Positions 21,504 to 32,016 of a stretch of DNA of 64,000 bases are shown here, piece after piece. The position numbers were made by a program, and so were the translations under genes. Each line of letters opens with the position of its first letter. The first letter of the stretch is position 1. The notes below the pieces were generated by a model, which saw only the letters and a program-made list of their open reading frames with translations, was not told where the DNA came from and did no database searches. This DNA is from Eutreptiella sp. 'Long Island Sound 2002'. Lineage: Eukaryota > Euglenozoa > Euglenophyceae > Eutreptiales > Eutreptiaceae. The stretch covers positions 25,101,000 to 25,164,999 of the forward strand of contig OZ038384.1 in assembly GCA_964036045.1 (NCBI GenBank), given 5' to 3'.

Positions 21504-22199
21504 ATGGCGAGACCCGCCGAAATGACAGGTGAGGAACTGGTGGATACCGACTATGACCCTGAAGAATCAGAATCGGAGACTGGAACGCCGAAGAAGGGGC
21601 AGAAGAAGAAGGAAACACCAGACCCTGGCCTGACAATGGGTACAGACATCAAGGACTACCTGCAGCCAGATGGGAAGCAAGTGGGGATTGAGCTGAGCAA
21701 GGTGAGGATCCATCAGGAGAAGACAAAAGGACAGATCAGACGAAAAGATCCAAAGTTACTGCAAAAGCGTATTGAGTCACTCGAAGCAGCACCACCAACA
21801 TGTCCCATACAGGTCGTTCTCTGGGAAGACAACAGTATGTTTCCAATCGACAGTTTGTTGTTCTCGTTGTGCGAGCCCTCGCGCAGGGACCTCTCATGCA
21901 TTCACAGATGGCAATTATTGGTGTGTATCTGGACAGCACAGCGTTGAAGCAGTTCTGAGGATTCCGGACAAGCAACGGACAGCATGTCTGGATTTGCAGA
22001 AGTGGCATACTACATACACGGCCGATCTTCTGAGGCCAGATACACCGTGAGCCTTCCGTGCAAAACTGGCGGGACAAGCCCAAGAAAGCGCACAAGACAT
22101 TGAGCCGATACCACTGCATGAGGCGGCATATAACCTCCTCCGTTGTGTTGAAGATCAGCGGCGGCGGAACATACCTGACACATCTGACAATCTCCCCTA
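21504..22199 (+). pseudogene. Gene 3, 5' part (ParB/Srx-like 'GQH' protein, interrupted)
   Basis: ATG at 21,504. Exon 1 (to 21,834) encodes an acidic/basic N-terminus (MARPAEMTGEELVDTDYDPE; a KKGQKKK patch) and RRKDPKLLQKRIESLEAAPP. After a 73-nt intron, exon 2 reads NGNYWCVSGQHSVEAVLRIP. The pattern of beta strand, then V-x-G-Q-H, then helix resembles the ParB/sulfiredoxin fold (usually D/S-G-x-H-R), so a related domain is possible but unproven. An in-frame TGA lies at 22,048-22,050. The frame then continues (AFRAKLAGQAQESAQDIEPI) to TAG at 22,198, exactly where the DNA transposon is inserted. The gene resumes in the same frame at 30,495. Confidence 0.55.
21835..21907 (+). other. Gene 3 intron (73 nt) with degenerate palindrome
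   Basis: Donor AACA|GTATGT and acceptor TTCACAG|ATGG. Splicing restores the frame across a split codon (phase 1), joining VVLWEDN to NGNYWC. The intron contains GTGCGAGCCCTCGCGC (21,869-21,884), a near-match to the 16-bp palindrome. Confidence 0.6.
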
Positions 22200-22219
22200 G
22201 GGGCCCGTTTTGACGTAAA
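22200..22219 (+). repeat. Left terminal inverted repeat of the 8.3-kb transposon
   Basis: GGGGCCCGTTTTGACGTAAA, preceded by TA. It pairs with the right end at 30,473-30,492. Confidence 0.8.
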
Positions 22220-22854
22220 GTGCAAAAACCAATGTTGAGCTTAACTTAGTTAAAAGCATCCTCAACTTAGCTAACCATTCAAGATTGTATGAGGTGGAAA
22301 AGAGTTGTTTTCAAATGGCACCCAACTGTTGCATTCTTGTCCTTTCCAAGATTGTACTGCCTAGCTGGGGCCCCAAATGTCTCAAAATCTACTATTCCAG
22401 ATGGGAAGACCGGGCTCCTACCAAGGAACTTGTGGATTTTTTCGGAAGTAGTCCCCGGGCAAAAAACCTACTTAAACGTGTGGTGAACCGAGTTATCCCC
22501 GCTGCTACACTGCTCCATCCCCCTCGTAGGCAGCGTGCCTTCCAAATGTCTCCTCAATGTGCGGTGGAACTGGTTTTGGACCTTCAAATTTCAAAGAAAA
22601 GGTGTGCCGTGCACCACAGCATGCAATTTCAAAATTGCAACGAAAATTGCATTTCACCCAAAGGTGCATTCCTGTTGAGAATCTCTAACTTGCATCAAAG
22701 TTGCATTACAACTTGGTAAACTTTGGTGCGGTTCCGCTACCCCCTAATGTGGCTGATTGCAACTTTGTTGCAACTTTGTTTCATCTTTGCTATATGCTCT
22801 TTTAGGGTTGTTTGTGGTGGTTTGTTAGCTTTGTTTGTGGTGCTTTTTGCGGTG

Positions 22855-23100
22855 GCTGGGCAAGACGAAGGCACAAGAGGTGCATGATGCTCTGGTGGTG
22901 AATGCGGATGGGGACTCCGACTCTGACTGTGATGGGTAGGCCTGAACTCGGACGGTGATGGGTAGGCCTGAACGTGTGGTGGCTTTGGTTTGTGGTGCCT
23001 TTTGCGTGTGGTGGCCTTTGTTTGTGGTGCCTTTTGCGGTGGCTGGACAAGACAAAGGCACAAGAGGTGCATGTCGCTCCAGTGGTGAATGCAGATGGGG
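22855..23100. repeat. ~180-bp tandem repeat, left part
   Basis: Units contain GACTGTGATGGGTAGGCCTG, GTGGTGCCTTTTGCGTGTGG and GACAAAGGCACAAGAGGTGC. The array stops in mid-unit at GCAGATGGGGAC (23,100), where the GC-rich block begins, and reappears at about 25,735-26,440. Confidence 0.8.
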
Positions 23101-24850
23101 ACGACAGACGGCACCCCCCCCCGGGGACGCCCTTCCGCCACCCCCACAGCGAGCAACGCCGGCCCGCAGGGGCGCACGCTGTGGGGCCGGTGCTGGGTCC
23201 CCCCGCCCGCACTGACCGCACCCGGGACACACGGGTTGCGGAACCCCGGCTACCCGCTCCAGAGGACGGGCGGCCGGGGGAGGGACAGCGCCTGACACCA
23301 GACGCCCCTCACAACGGTGGCAGGCCGGCCCCCCCGGGGACGGCTCCCCACCACCCCCGCGGCACGCAGCCCCCACAGGGCATGCAGGCCAAGGGGACAG
23401 TGTTGGGCCCCCACAGCCACACACCCGCGCCCACAGCACATGGGTGGCGGACCCCAACAGCCCGCCCAGTGGGCGGGCAGTCGGGGGAGGGACAGCGCCT
23501 GACCTCAGACGCCCCTCACAATGGTGGAAGGCACCCCCCCCGGGGACGCCCTTCCGCCACCCTCACAGCGAGCAACGACGGCCCGCAAGGGCGCACGCTG
23601 TGGGGCCGGTGCTGGGTCCCCACGCCCGCATGGACCGCACCCGGGACACACGGGTCGCAGAACCCTGGCTGCCCGCCCCAGAGGACGGGCGGCCGGGGGG
23701 GGGACAGCGCCTGACACCAGACGCCCCTCACGACGGTGGCAGGCCATCCCCCCCGGGGACGGCCCCCCACCAGCCCCGCGGCACGCAGCCCCCACAGGGC
23801 ATGCAGGCCAAGGGGACAGTGTTGGGCCCCCACACCCACACACCCGCACCCACAGCACGTGGGTGGCGGACCCCAACAGCCCGCCCAGTGGGCGGGCACT
23901 CCGGGGAGGGACAGCGCCTGACCTCAGACGCCCCTCACAATGGTGGAAGGCACCCCCCCCGGGGACGCCCTTCCGCCACCCCCACAGCGAGCAACGACGG
24001 CCCGCATAGGAGCACGCTGTGGGGCCGGTGCTGGGTCCCCACGCCCGCATCGACCGCACCCGGGACACATGGGTCGCAAAACCCCGGCTGCCCGCCCCAG
24101 AGGACGGGCGGCCGGGGGGGGGGCAGCGACTGACACCAGACGCCCCTCACAACGGTGGCAGGCCACCCCCCCCGGGGACGGCCCCCCACCACCCCCGCGG
24201 CACGCAGCCCCCACAGGGCATGCAGGCCAAGGGGACAGTGTTGGGCCCCCACACCCACACACCCGTGCCCACAGCACGTGGGTGGTGGACCCCAACGGCC
24301 CGCCCAGTGGGCGGGCAGTCGGGGGAGGGACAGCGCCTGACCTCAGACGCCCCTCACAATGTTGGAAGGCACCCCCCCTGGGGACTCCCTTCCACCACCC
24401 CCACAGCGAGCGACGCCGGCCCGCAAGGGCGCACGCTGTGGGGCCGGTGCTGGGTCCCCACGCCCGCACTGCAACCGGGACACACGGGTCGCGGAACCCC
24501 GGCTACCCGCCCCAGAGGACGGGCGGCTGGGGAAGGGACAGCGCCTGACACCAGACACCCCTCACAATAGTGGAAGGCACCCCCCCCGGGGACGCCCTTC
24601 CGCCACCCCCACAGCGAGCAACGCCTGCCCGCAAGGGCGCACGCTGTGGGGCCGGTGCTAGGTCCCCGGGCACGCACCGACCGCACCCGGGACACACGGG
24701 TCGCGTAATCCCGGCTGCCCGCTCCAGAGGACGGGCGGCCGGGGGAGGGACAGCGCCTGACACCAGACACCCCTCACAACGGTGGCAGGCCACCCCCCCC
24801 CGGGGACGGCCCCCCGCCACCCCCGCGGCATGCAGCCCCCACAGGGCGTA
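23101..24850. repeat. GC-rich higher-order tandem repeat (~420 bp = two ~210-bp monomers)
   Basis: Monomer A (ACGCCCTTCCGCCACCCCCA...GGGGCCGGTGCTGGGTCCCC...GAGGACGGGCGGCCGGGG) alternates with monomer B (GGCACGCAGCCCCCACAGGG...CATGCAGGCCAAGGGGACAG...CCCGCCCAGTGGGCGGGC). Both share a GACAGCGCCTGAC start and CCAGACGCCCCTCACAA. Starts fall near 23,284, 23,490, 23,705, 23,911, 24,126, 24,330, 24,540 and 24,750, and the order A-B is broken once near 24,540 by an A/B hybrid. Long open frames here are translations of repeats. Confidence 0.85.
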
Positions 24851-25690
24851 CGCCACGGACCCGCCCCACGGGGGGCGGACAGCCCCAAGCCAGGTAGGGG
24901 GGAGCCGGGCCCGGACCGCCCCCCCCCCAAGCATGTTAGACGGAGCAAGGGACCGGGGCAGGACAAGCAGAGGGGCACGGACCACGTGGAACGGCCCTAC
25001 CAGTGCCCAGTGCCGGGACCGCGCGAGGTGAGCACGCCACACCACCCAGGGGGGGGGGGAGCGGACGCCGCGGGAGCGCGAGCGCACACACACGCAAAGG
25101 GCACGCGGGGACTACCAGAAGGGCAACCGGCCCCAGCTCGCTGAACGCACAGACCGCAAGGAGTGGCGTACCAGCGAGCGAGGGTAAGGGACATCCAGAC
25201 GGGACGGCCCGCCACACGCAGCGCGGGACACGCGGGGCGGGAAGGGGGAAACAGGAGAGACACAACACCAGGTACATGCCCGAGCCCCCTGAACTGGCCG
25301 CAAGCGCCGCGCACACACGGACGGGGCACTGCACCCGCCAAGGCAGTAGTGGCGCACTGCGCCACGCCCCAACCTCTAGGCTAGGCAGCCTCCGCGCCAG
25401 CCCAAGGGGGTCCACTGGCAACAAGCCAGTAGCACGGGCCCGGCTGCGCCGGCGCCCCGGGCGACCACGCATTAGGGGGGCGACGTGGTGGGTAAGCGCC
25501 CGCAGCCACGGCTGCGAATTCATGCACTGACCGGGGAGTGGCGGAACGGGGAAGCTGGGGAGGGACGGGGCTCCGAGCCCTGTGAACCCGGGGGACTCAG
25601 CAACCAGGCAGGAGGTGCGTCTTTGAGGGCCCCCCACTAGGACCCGGTGGGGAGGATATCACCTGGCCCGACCAGGTGGCTCCCCGGGGC
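24851..25690. other. GC-rich non-repetitive block, no gene recognised
   Basis: Continues the composition of the higher-order repeat but shows no further units. Open frames on both strands reflect high GC. It ends near 25,690, after which the 180-bp repeat returns. Together with 23,101-24,850 it looks like one GC-rich insertion within that array. Confidence 0.5.
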
Positions 25691-25734
25691 CGAAAGGCAT
25701 CTAGTACCCGCAAAATCAAACCTCAAACCTCAAA

Positions 25735-26440
25735 CCACAAGAGGTGCTTGTTGCTCAGGTGGTGAATGCAGACTGGGACTCCGACTCTGACTGTGATGGG
25801 TAGGCCTGAACTCTGACTGTGATGGGTAGGCCTGAACGTGTGGTGGCTGGGGTTTGTGGTGCCTTTTGCGTGTCGTGGCTTTTGTTTGTGGTGCCTTTTG
25901 CGGTGGCTGGACAAGACAAAAGCACAAGAGGTGCATGTTGCTCAAGTGGTAAATGCAGATGGAGACTCCAACTCTGACTGTGATGGGTAGGCCTGAACGT
26001 GTGGTGGTTTTTGTTTGTGGTGCCTTTTGCGTGTGGTGGCTTTTGTTTGTAGTGCCTTTTGCGTTGGTTGGACAAGACAAAGGCACAAGAGGTGCATGTT
26101 GCTCAAGTGGTGAATGCAGATGGGGACTCCGACTCTGACTGTGATGGGTAGGCCTGAACTCTGACTGTGATGGGTAGGCCTGAACGTGTCTTGGCTTTGT
26201 ATTGTGGTGCCTTTTGCGTGTGGTGGCTTTCGTTTGTGGTGCCTTTTGCGGTGGTTGGGCAAGAAAAAGTCACAAGAGGTGCATGTTGCTCACGTGGTGA
26301 CTGCAGATGGGGACTTGGACTCTGACTGTGATGGGTAGGCCTGAACGTGTGGTGGCTTTTGTTTTTGGTGCCTTTTGCGTGTGGTGGCTTTTTGTTGTGG
26401 TGCCTTTTGCGTGCATGGCGTGCATGTGTGCATGGCGTTG
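25735..26440. repeat. ~180-bp tandem repeat, right part (about four units)
   Basis: Units begin near 25,768, 25,953, 26,115 and 26,304, at variants of GCAGATGGGGACTCCGACTC. They carry one or two copies of TGATGGGTAGGCCTGAAC and repeated TTTGTGGTGCCTTTTGCG. Units vary in length because the inner segment is present once or twice. Confidence 0.85.
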
Positions 26441-26640
26441 CACTCTCCCTGCATGGTGCCCCACGAATACAAAGTTGCACCCAACATTGGAAAACGGAAC
26501 TGCAATTTTGGGGAGGAGTTGTGCAAATTTGTTTTGGTTATTTTCCTATGTTGCATTCCACTTAGCACCACCAGCCGGAAATTCACACCTCCCTCTTACT
26601 CATTACTTCATTTGTTTCGTATTACTTCCGCGGTGCTTGG

Positions 26641-26765
26641 GCGTTGCTTCGTTGCTTCGGCGTTGCTTCAGCGTTGCTTCTGCGTTGCTTCGGCGTTGCC
26701 TCTGCGTTGCTTCGGCGTTGCTTCGGCGTTCGTTCGGCGTTCGTTCGGCTTCGGCGTTGCTTTGG
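26641..26765. repeat. 11-bp minisatellite (GCGTTGCTTCN)
   Basis: About eleven units of GCGTTGCTTC plus a variable base, with two GCGTTCGTTCG variants near the end. It lies within the DNA transposon, between the 180-bp array and its gene. Confidence 0.85.
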
Positions 26766-27212
26766 CGGCGTGCGCTGCAACTTTGGTGCCACTCGGTGCA
26801 AATTCGGCTCAACCTTGCCTCAACAATGCGTTCGGCTCATCGAAAACCTCACTGCCAGATGCTCCGATGTTCATTTGTGGGATCTTCGGGTTGCCTGTAG
26901 TTTGCAAGACCGGGAGCTGTTGAAGGCACTTAACACGTTCCGGTTTTTCAACCATGAACGACATAACAACACCTGTTCCGAGGTTTTTTGGACTTAGTTA
27001 ATCTTGCTGTTCAACTTTCATTCAACATTGCCGTCACTGAGATCCTTATTCCTGAGCGCACGCGGATGCGGAATAAAGCGCGTCACTGTGTCTCAAAGTT
27101 ATTTGCCGAGTAGGGCAACTTACGTAACTAGTAAATGGCACGGATTCTCGTTGCAAAAAAACAACCTTTCCTGGGCGTACTCCACTGGTGTTCGGTGACA
27201 GGGTTGTCCACC

Positions 27213-30045
27213 ATGGCTGGGACCAATGACCTATCAGCAGAGGAGCTTAGCAGGCTAAGAAGCTTACCCCGGCAGACTCACACTGGAACAGCACATGTAT
27301 GCCCTGTGAATGCATTTTTTTCGGTTTTGGTGATTTTGAATTTGGGTGCTGCAATTTTCATTTACGCGTCAATCGCATCTGCAATTTATAAGTCGTAACG
27401 TGCAATTTCGCATTGATTTGAATGTTGCGTGCAATTTTGTATCTGTACTGTGGCGACCGTGAATGGCGCGCGCGTGGTAGATCTGTCCGGCGCCACATCG
27501 CTCCGTTGTGGTACTGTGGATTCAAAAGGAGCAAATCGTCCGCGAAGACGACAACGATGACGATTCCACTATGTCCACCGAGCCGTCCTAGCCCTCCCAG
27601 CCCTCTTCTTGCTTCCCCCTTAGTGAAGAGCTTCTAGCAGGGCACCATCCCCACCCCGACACCCCCATCATTGGTAGTGGCCGCGCCAAGACCTTGGGCT
27701 ACCGCTGGTTGGCGGACATCACCCTTAGGGCATTGTTCCAAAGGATCTTGTATAAGTGGAAAAGGCTCAACACGAAAACAGACATGGATGGGGCAACACT
27801 TCTGGCCCCGTACACATCCGAGGCGGTGACGGCCTCGGACTTGTCCACGTGGCGGATGCTCAAGCCCAGCACCAAAGTATCACAGTGCCAGCAAGTCTAT
27901 CCGCCCGGCCGGATGGACCGGGCCTACATTTTGAGAGCATTCGAGGGGTACGGATTAGGCAAAGTGTGCGTGGCCGGTGCGCGCGGTGGTAAAGGGGGAC
28001 GCGCTCCCCAAGCCAAATTACACTTCGATGACCCGGCTTTGGAGGCTTTCCCACAGGGGTTGGTGGGACCAGGACGTTGCCGAGGCCAGGGGGTATGAAA
28101 ACACGTACCCAAGCATCGAGGCGGTAGGGGGGTGTATGACCACGGGTCGCACACTCTTCCCCGAACCCAAGCAACCCCAACCAAAGAAAGAGAAGAAGGT
28201 GAAGAGGGAGAAGAAGGAGAGGGTCAAGAAGCACAAAAAAGCCAAGAGAGAAGAACCAAGGGTGAAAGAGGAGGAGATCAATCGAGAGGTTGAGGAACAT
28301 GTAGTGGCCCAACCGACCAAGCAGAGGAGGCTCTTCTTTGACGAGGTAGTACCACAATTTGCCATTTGGGGTCCCTTGGGGTCACATCGTTTTACTTAGA
28401 CAATGTTGAGCCAATGTTGAGTGCAACTTTGTGTAGTGCATGACTGTGATAACAATGTTGCATGCAGCTTTCCTTCAACTTTGCTCCCATTTTAATGTCC
28501 AGCACGTAGTGGTGATCACCAAAAGCGGTGTATGGGCGCTCCCAAGCCAAGCTCAAGAACCCGTGGCATGGGCCCAATGGTCCGCGACCCAAGCTAGCTC
28601 GGTGGTGGGCGCCCTCGTGCAATCCTCCCGCCTCTTTGGGCTCACGTCCACCCCGCTTCAAGGCTCACCTCCACAACTTGCTCTACTCTGACAACTCCAA
28701 CCCGCTCAACTACTCCAACAAATTCCTCAACCACCTCATGCCCAAGTAATGCCTTTCCCCCAAGTCCCGCAACGTCAAGTCCAACCTGAAAGCAACCAAG
28801 TCCAACCCCAAACCAACGCACACGCTCAAACCCTCCAAGCATCGGTAGCCAACGTGGCCGGCCCCCCGAAGCCCACCAAGGAGGCCTTGGCATGGATCCA
28901 ATCCCGGCATAAGGAAAAGCCAAGCCACCCCGGGAAGGAAAAGGAGAAGGCCCAGTCCCATGGGATGGACACAAGGGCCCGACGCCCCGCAGAGGAGGAT
29001 GCCGGTGTGTCGGAGACGAAGAAGATGATTCCGGACATGATCGCGCAAGACAAGGCCAACGAGAAGGCAAGGCAAGAACAGACGGATGAAAAAGAGCGGG
29101 ACAAGGGAAAGAGAAGAGCGGAGGAGCAAAGCGCGCAAAAGAAGCTGAGAAGAAAAAAGAGCAAGAGCGCCAAGACGAAAAGCACCGCACGGAGGAACGC
29201 ACCGCACACAAGGAGAAGAGCAAGAAGGTATGGGCGTAGTGCAAATTTCGTTCAATTTTGATGATTTTGCATTGTTTACGATGCATGGCACATGCACATG
29301 CCTCAGTTTCGACTCAACATCGATGCAACATGGCCGGCACTCTCATTACCTCACTCTCCTCTCCATAGAGCAACCCCACCAAACAAGAAGTGCCCACGCA
29401 AAAGACACCGGCGGACGATGGTAACGAAGAGCTGTTGGATGAGAGAGTTGAAATAGAAGATGGTCGGGAGGTACACCACGTGTGAGTGGTTTTCGGACAC
29501 CGAACCACTGGCATATGTAAATATTTCAGTGCGATTTGTGTTTTCCCTTTGGGAACGGTCTTTTTTTTTTGTTGTTTTAACACATTGCCACATGTTCTCA
29601 GGTACCCGGCCGCCGGGAGACGACGATGCCGGAACGGCGTGAAATTGGTGACATCGAAAGGGGGCTCGCAAGAGAGACTCACGGATGGCCACCCAAAAGC
29701 AAAGTGCGATGGGTCTTGTGGAAGACAAGCTTCGGGTGTGGTGTGAACGGGAGCGACGAATGGGGACGCGAGGGGCCTGGGTGTGTACAACCGGTGGTTG
29801 GCGTGGCAACCGGAGAGAAGGGGAAAAAAGTATGGATTGACACACCCTCCCAATGGGAGGGACCTTGGGAGGCTTGTAAGCTCGGAATCGATCGCACTGT
29901 GTGTGCACTCTACACTTCCCTTACCGCGGTGAGGGAGCAATGGCTTGGGTGGGATTGCCAATGGTGTGACTCAACACCGACCCAGGAAGACTCAGCCCCC
30001 ACCCCAGTCGGCAGAGAGAGGTCCGCTGCCTTTGAATCTCCATAA
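27213..30045 (+). pseudogene. Multi-exon gene carried by the DNA transposon, function unknown
   Basis: Exon 1 (27,213-27,296) is ATG-started (MAGTNDLSAEELSRLRSLPR) with donor CAT|GTATGC. Exon 2 (about 27,529-28,396) includes KTLGYRWLADITLRALFQRI and a Lys/Glu coiled-coil-like tract. Exon 3 (28,503-29,227) is Gln/Pro-rich and then highly charged. Exon 4 (29,369-29,470) is acidic. Exon 5 (29,602-30,045) includes VRWVLWKTSFGCGV and ends in TAA. In-frame stops at 27,589 (TAG) and 28,689 (TGA), a frameshift near 28,050 and another in exon 3 show decay. No transposase motif is recognised. The charged, low-complexity make-up suggests a nuclear or nucleic-acid-binding protein. Confidence 0.5.
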
Positions 30046-30472
30046 CCGGGCTCCGTTGGAGGTAAGGTTGTTAATTTCTAATTATAGACCTATCGTGTGC
30101 TCCTTTGCAGAAAACCAAAGTTGAGCCAATGTTGCATCAAAGTTGCAATGCTCAGCATTGTTGAGCCAAAGTTTCACTCAAGGTTGTCAATGTTGCACCA
30201 AGGTTGAGGTTATTTACACCAAGGTTGCAGTCACGTGTCCCAATGGTGAGGCCCAGTAGCTGCTGGGATGATGCTGGGATGGGATTGCCATGGTGCTGGG
30301 TGGTGTTGAACCTTTAAAACGGCAATGACGGGAGGTAGAAAAATGTGTCTTCATAGTGTCCCCAACCTATCACCGGTGGAAAGGGTAAAAAAATTAGATT
30401 CTCAAACACCAATAAAAACCAAAATTGCGCCAAAATTGCACCTGGCAAAAATACAATTCTCAACTTTGACGT
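30046..30472. repeat. Subterminal repeats of the DNA transposon
   Basis: Short recurring words such as AAGTTGCAATG, TTGAGCCAATGTTG and ACCAAGGTTG appear here. Related words (CATCAAAGTTGCATTACAAC, GATTGCAACTTTGTTGCAAC) occur near the other end at 22,230-22,790. Such subterminal repeats are common in DNA transposons and may bind transposase. Confidence 0.45.
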
Positions 30473-30492
30473 TTATGTCAAAACGGGCCCCT
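30473..30492 (-). repeat. Right terminal inverted repeat of the 8.3-kb transposon
   Basis: Reverse complement GGGGCCCGTTTTTGACATAA. It is followed by TA and then gene 3 coding sequence. Confidence 0.8.
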
Positions 30493-30572
30493 AGAACGAG
30501 ATCAACATTGTGGATGCTGTGCACATGAGTGCCCTTATTCTAACTGCTGAACTGAAGCGACTGGGTCAATTC

Positions 30573-30644
30573 GTATGTTCATTTAACGTCGTTTTGGACT
30601 CTGCCCGTTGCGCGAGGCCTCGCGCATGACCTTGTGATTCTCAG
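30573..30644 (+). other. Gene 3 intron (72 nt) with perfect 16-bp palindrome
   Basis: Donor CAATTC|GTATGT, acceptor TGATTCTCAG|GACAAA, phase 0. GCGCGAGGCCTCGCGC occupies 30,610-30,625. This is the clearest case of the palindrome lying inside an intron. Confidence 0.7.
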
Positions 30645-30942
30645 GACAAAACGTATAAATTGTGGAAAGATTTCATGATGTTTGCCTATTACGCTCGTCC
30701 GGATGCTGTGAAAGGTTTGCAAACGTTCCATGATAAAGGGAAAAGAGTCTCAAAGAACGCACTAAAGAAATTGGAGGGTGTCAGCTTGCCGGATTTCTAC
30801 AAGAAATTTGCAGCCAAGATGCAGGAGGAAACAACAACCCACGGGTGGTTGCAGAAATCCATTGACATCATCATCATCGAATGGTGCGTCTCGATGCATC
30901 TAAACCACCCACACAACGGCCAGCATGTTCGACCTGACAGAG

Positions 30943-31016
30943 GTGTGTATCATCGGCAAGGCCTGGCTTTTGTTTCTACACGGCTGTGCGACATCTTCTC
31001 CTTTTCTCTTATGTAG
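30943..31016 (+). other. Gene 3 intron (74 nt)
   Basis: Donor GACAGAG|GTGTGT, acceptor CTCTTATGTAG|CCAAGG, phase 1. It contains only a weak remnant of the palindrome (CAAGGCCTGG at 30,957-30,966). Confidence 0.6.
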
Positions 31017-31252
31017 CCAAGGACATGCGCAACCGCAAAGAGGTTGCAGCACTTGGAAAGCAAGCCATGAAGGTGACCCTTGGTAAACGGGGCTCTTGGC
31101 GGGAACCTGAAGGCAAAGGTCGCGGTCCATGGCCGGTGTGGAAGTCCATGCAGCGCGCACCACTGTGGTAGGTTGCAGAGAAAGGCAGACCTGTTAGCGC
31201 GCAATCCAAAATGTCGAAAGGCTCCTGGGCACAGAGGCTGCCAGGAGCCGTG

Positions 31253-31944
31253 ATACTCGAGTAGGAAAAAGTCACTGCCATGTCTTTCTTGGAGGGCTTG
31301 ATCCAGGCCAAGCCCCCCTGAAAGCCCTTTTGATTTATCTCTCTTTTGAAGCCTAAAGTACACTATCTCAAAGTACCTAGGGTTGTAACCCTAGCCCCAC
31401 ATGAAGTTTACCCCTACCACTCAACTGAGCGGAAGTACCTTCCTTCATGGAGGATATACCGAAATAAAATAGGCATTTCATGCTTTAGGCCTTGGAGGTT
31501 AAGCCTAGTGGTCTCCCACCCCAAGACCACTATACTCAATTGTTTCCACCACTTATTGTGGTTCTACTTGTTAACTGTTTCTGAATTCAGTTGCTTGGCC
31601 AAGTCTTTTTCTGTGTTGGCCTGACACCTATGCCCCACATTCCTAACCAGCACCATTTCACCCAAAAGAGTGCACATGAAGTGCTTGATGCTATCTTGGA
31701 GGCTAGAGTCAGTCCAGTTTTCATATGAAATCTTTTGTTTTATCCATTTGTGATTGAATCTTTGTGTTTATACCTGCTTTGTCGATCTGCAGCCCTTCTG
31801 TGTTACACTGGATTTTAAACCATTTATTGTTTCGATCCACACCCTGTTCTTGCTCTACTTGCTGCTTTGGTTTTGGGATTTTCTCATCAAACACCTGCAG
31901 GATTTCATCAAAATATCTAGGGCACCAATCAAGGACATCTTTCC
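31253..31944 (+). repeat. 5' LTR of the chromovirus
   Basis: Aligns nearly end to end with the 3' copy at about 43,915-44,640 (for example AAGTCACTGCCATGTC, GGAGGATATACCGAAAT, CACCATTTCACCCAAAAGAG, CTGCAGGATTTCATCAAAAT). One visible indel of about 28 bp near 31,330 is absent here and present in the 3' copy. The divergence suggests the insertion is not recent. The canonical TG...CA termini are not evident. Confidence 0.75.
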
Positions 31945-32016
31945 CGTAGCAGAGGCAACCCTTGAGAACCTTTCCAACCGACTCTGAGAAGTACACAAGC
32001 CAAAACCAGAAACAAA

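Larger units (their letters stand above)
22200..30492 (+). mobile_element. 8,293-bp TIR DNA transposon inserted in gene 3
   Basis: The left end GGGGCCCGTTTTGACGTAAA (22,200-22,219) and the reverse complement of the right end (30,473-30,492) agree except for one substitution and one extra T. The dinucleotide TA flanks both ends (22,198-22,199 and 30,493-30,494). The gene 3 frame is continuous if the element and one TA are removed. Inside are tandem repeat arrays, a GC-rich block and one multi-exon gene (27,213-30,045), but nothing I recognise as a transposase. TA duplication fits Tc1/mariner-like and some other superfamilies. The short GC-rich TIR does not let me assign one. It may be non-autonomous. 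Confidence 0.75.
30495..31252 (+). pseudogene. Gene 3, middle part
   Basis: Resumes in frame after the DNA transposon: NEINIVDAVHMSALILTAEL to 30,572, a 72-nt phase-0 intron, exon 30,645-30,942 (KDFMMFAYYARPDAVKGLQT...SLPDFYKKFAAKMQEET), a 74-nt intron, then 31,017 onward (KDMRNRKEVAALGKQAMKVT). A TAG at 31,169-31,171 interrupts the frame, which then continues (VAEKGRPVSAQSKMSKGSWA) to PGAV. There the chromovirus begins after CCGTG. Both splices preserve frame exactly, which strongly supports the exon calls. The family is unknown. Confidence 0.6.

Noticed and set aside
23284-24770. CRISPR-like appearance of evenly spaced repeats
   Set aside because: Units are contiguous ~210-bp monomers without short repeats separated by unique spacers, and the context is eukaryotic.
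23100-25140. Overlapping open frames across the 420-bp repeat
   Set aside because: All six frames are open because of low stop frequency in GC-rich repeats, and they translate the repeat units.
28642-29297. Minus-strand open frames opposite exon 3 of the transposon gene
   Set aside because: Leu/Ser/Phe-rich translations are the antisense of the charged, Gln-rich exon; splice-site continuity supports the plus strand.
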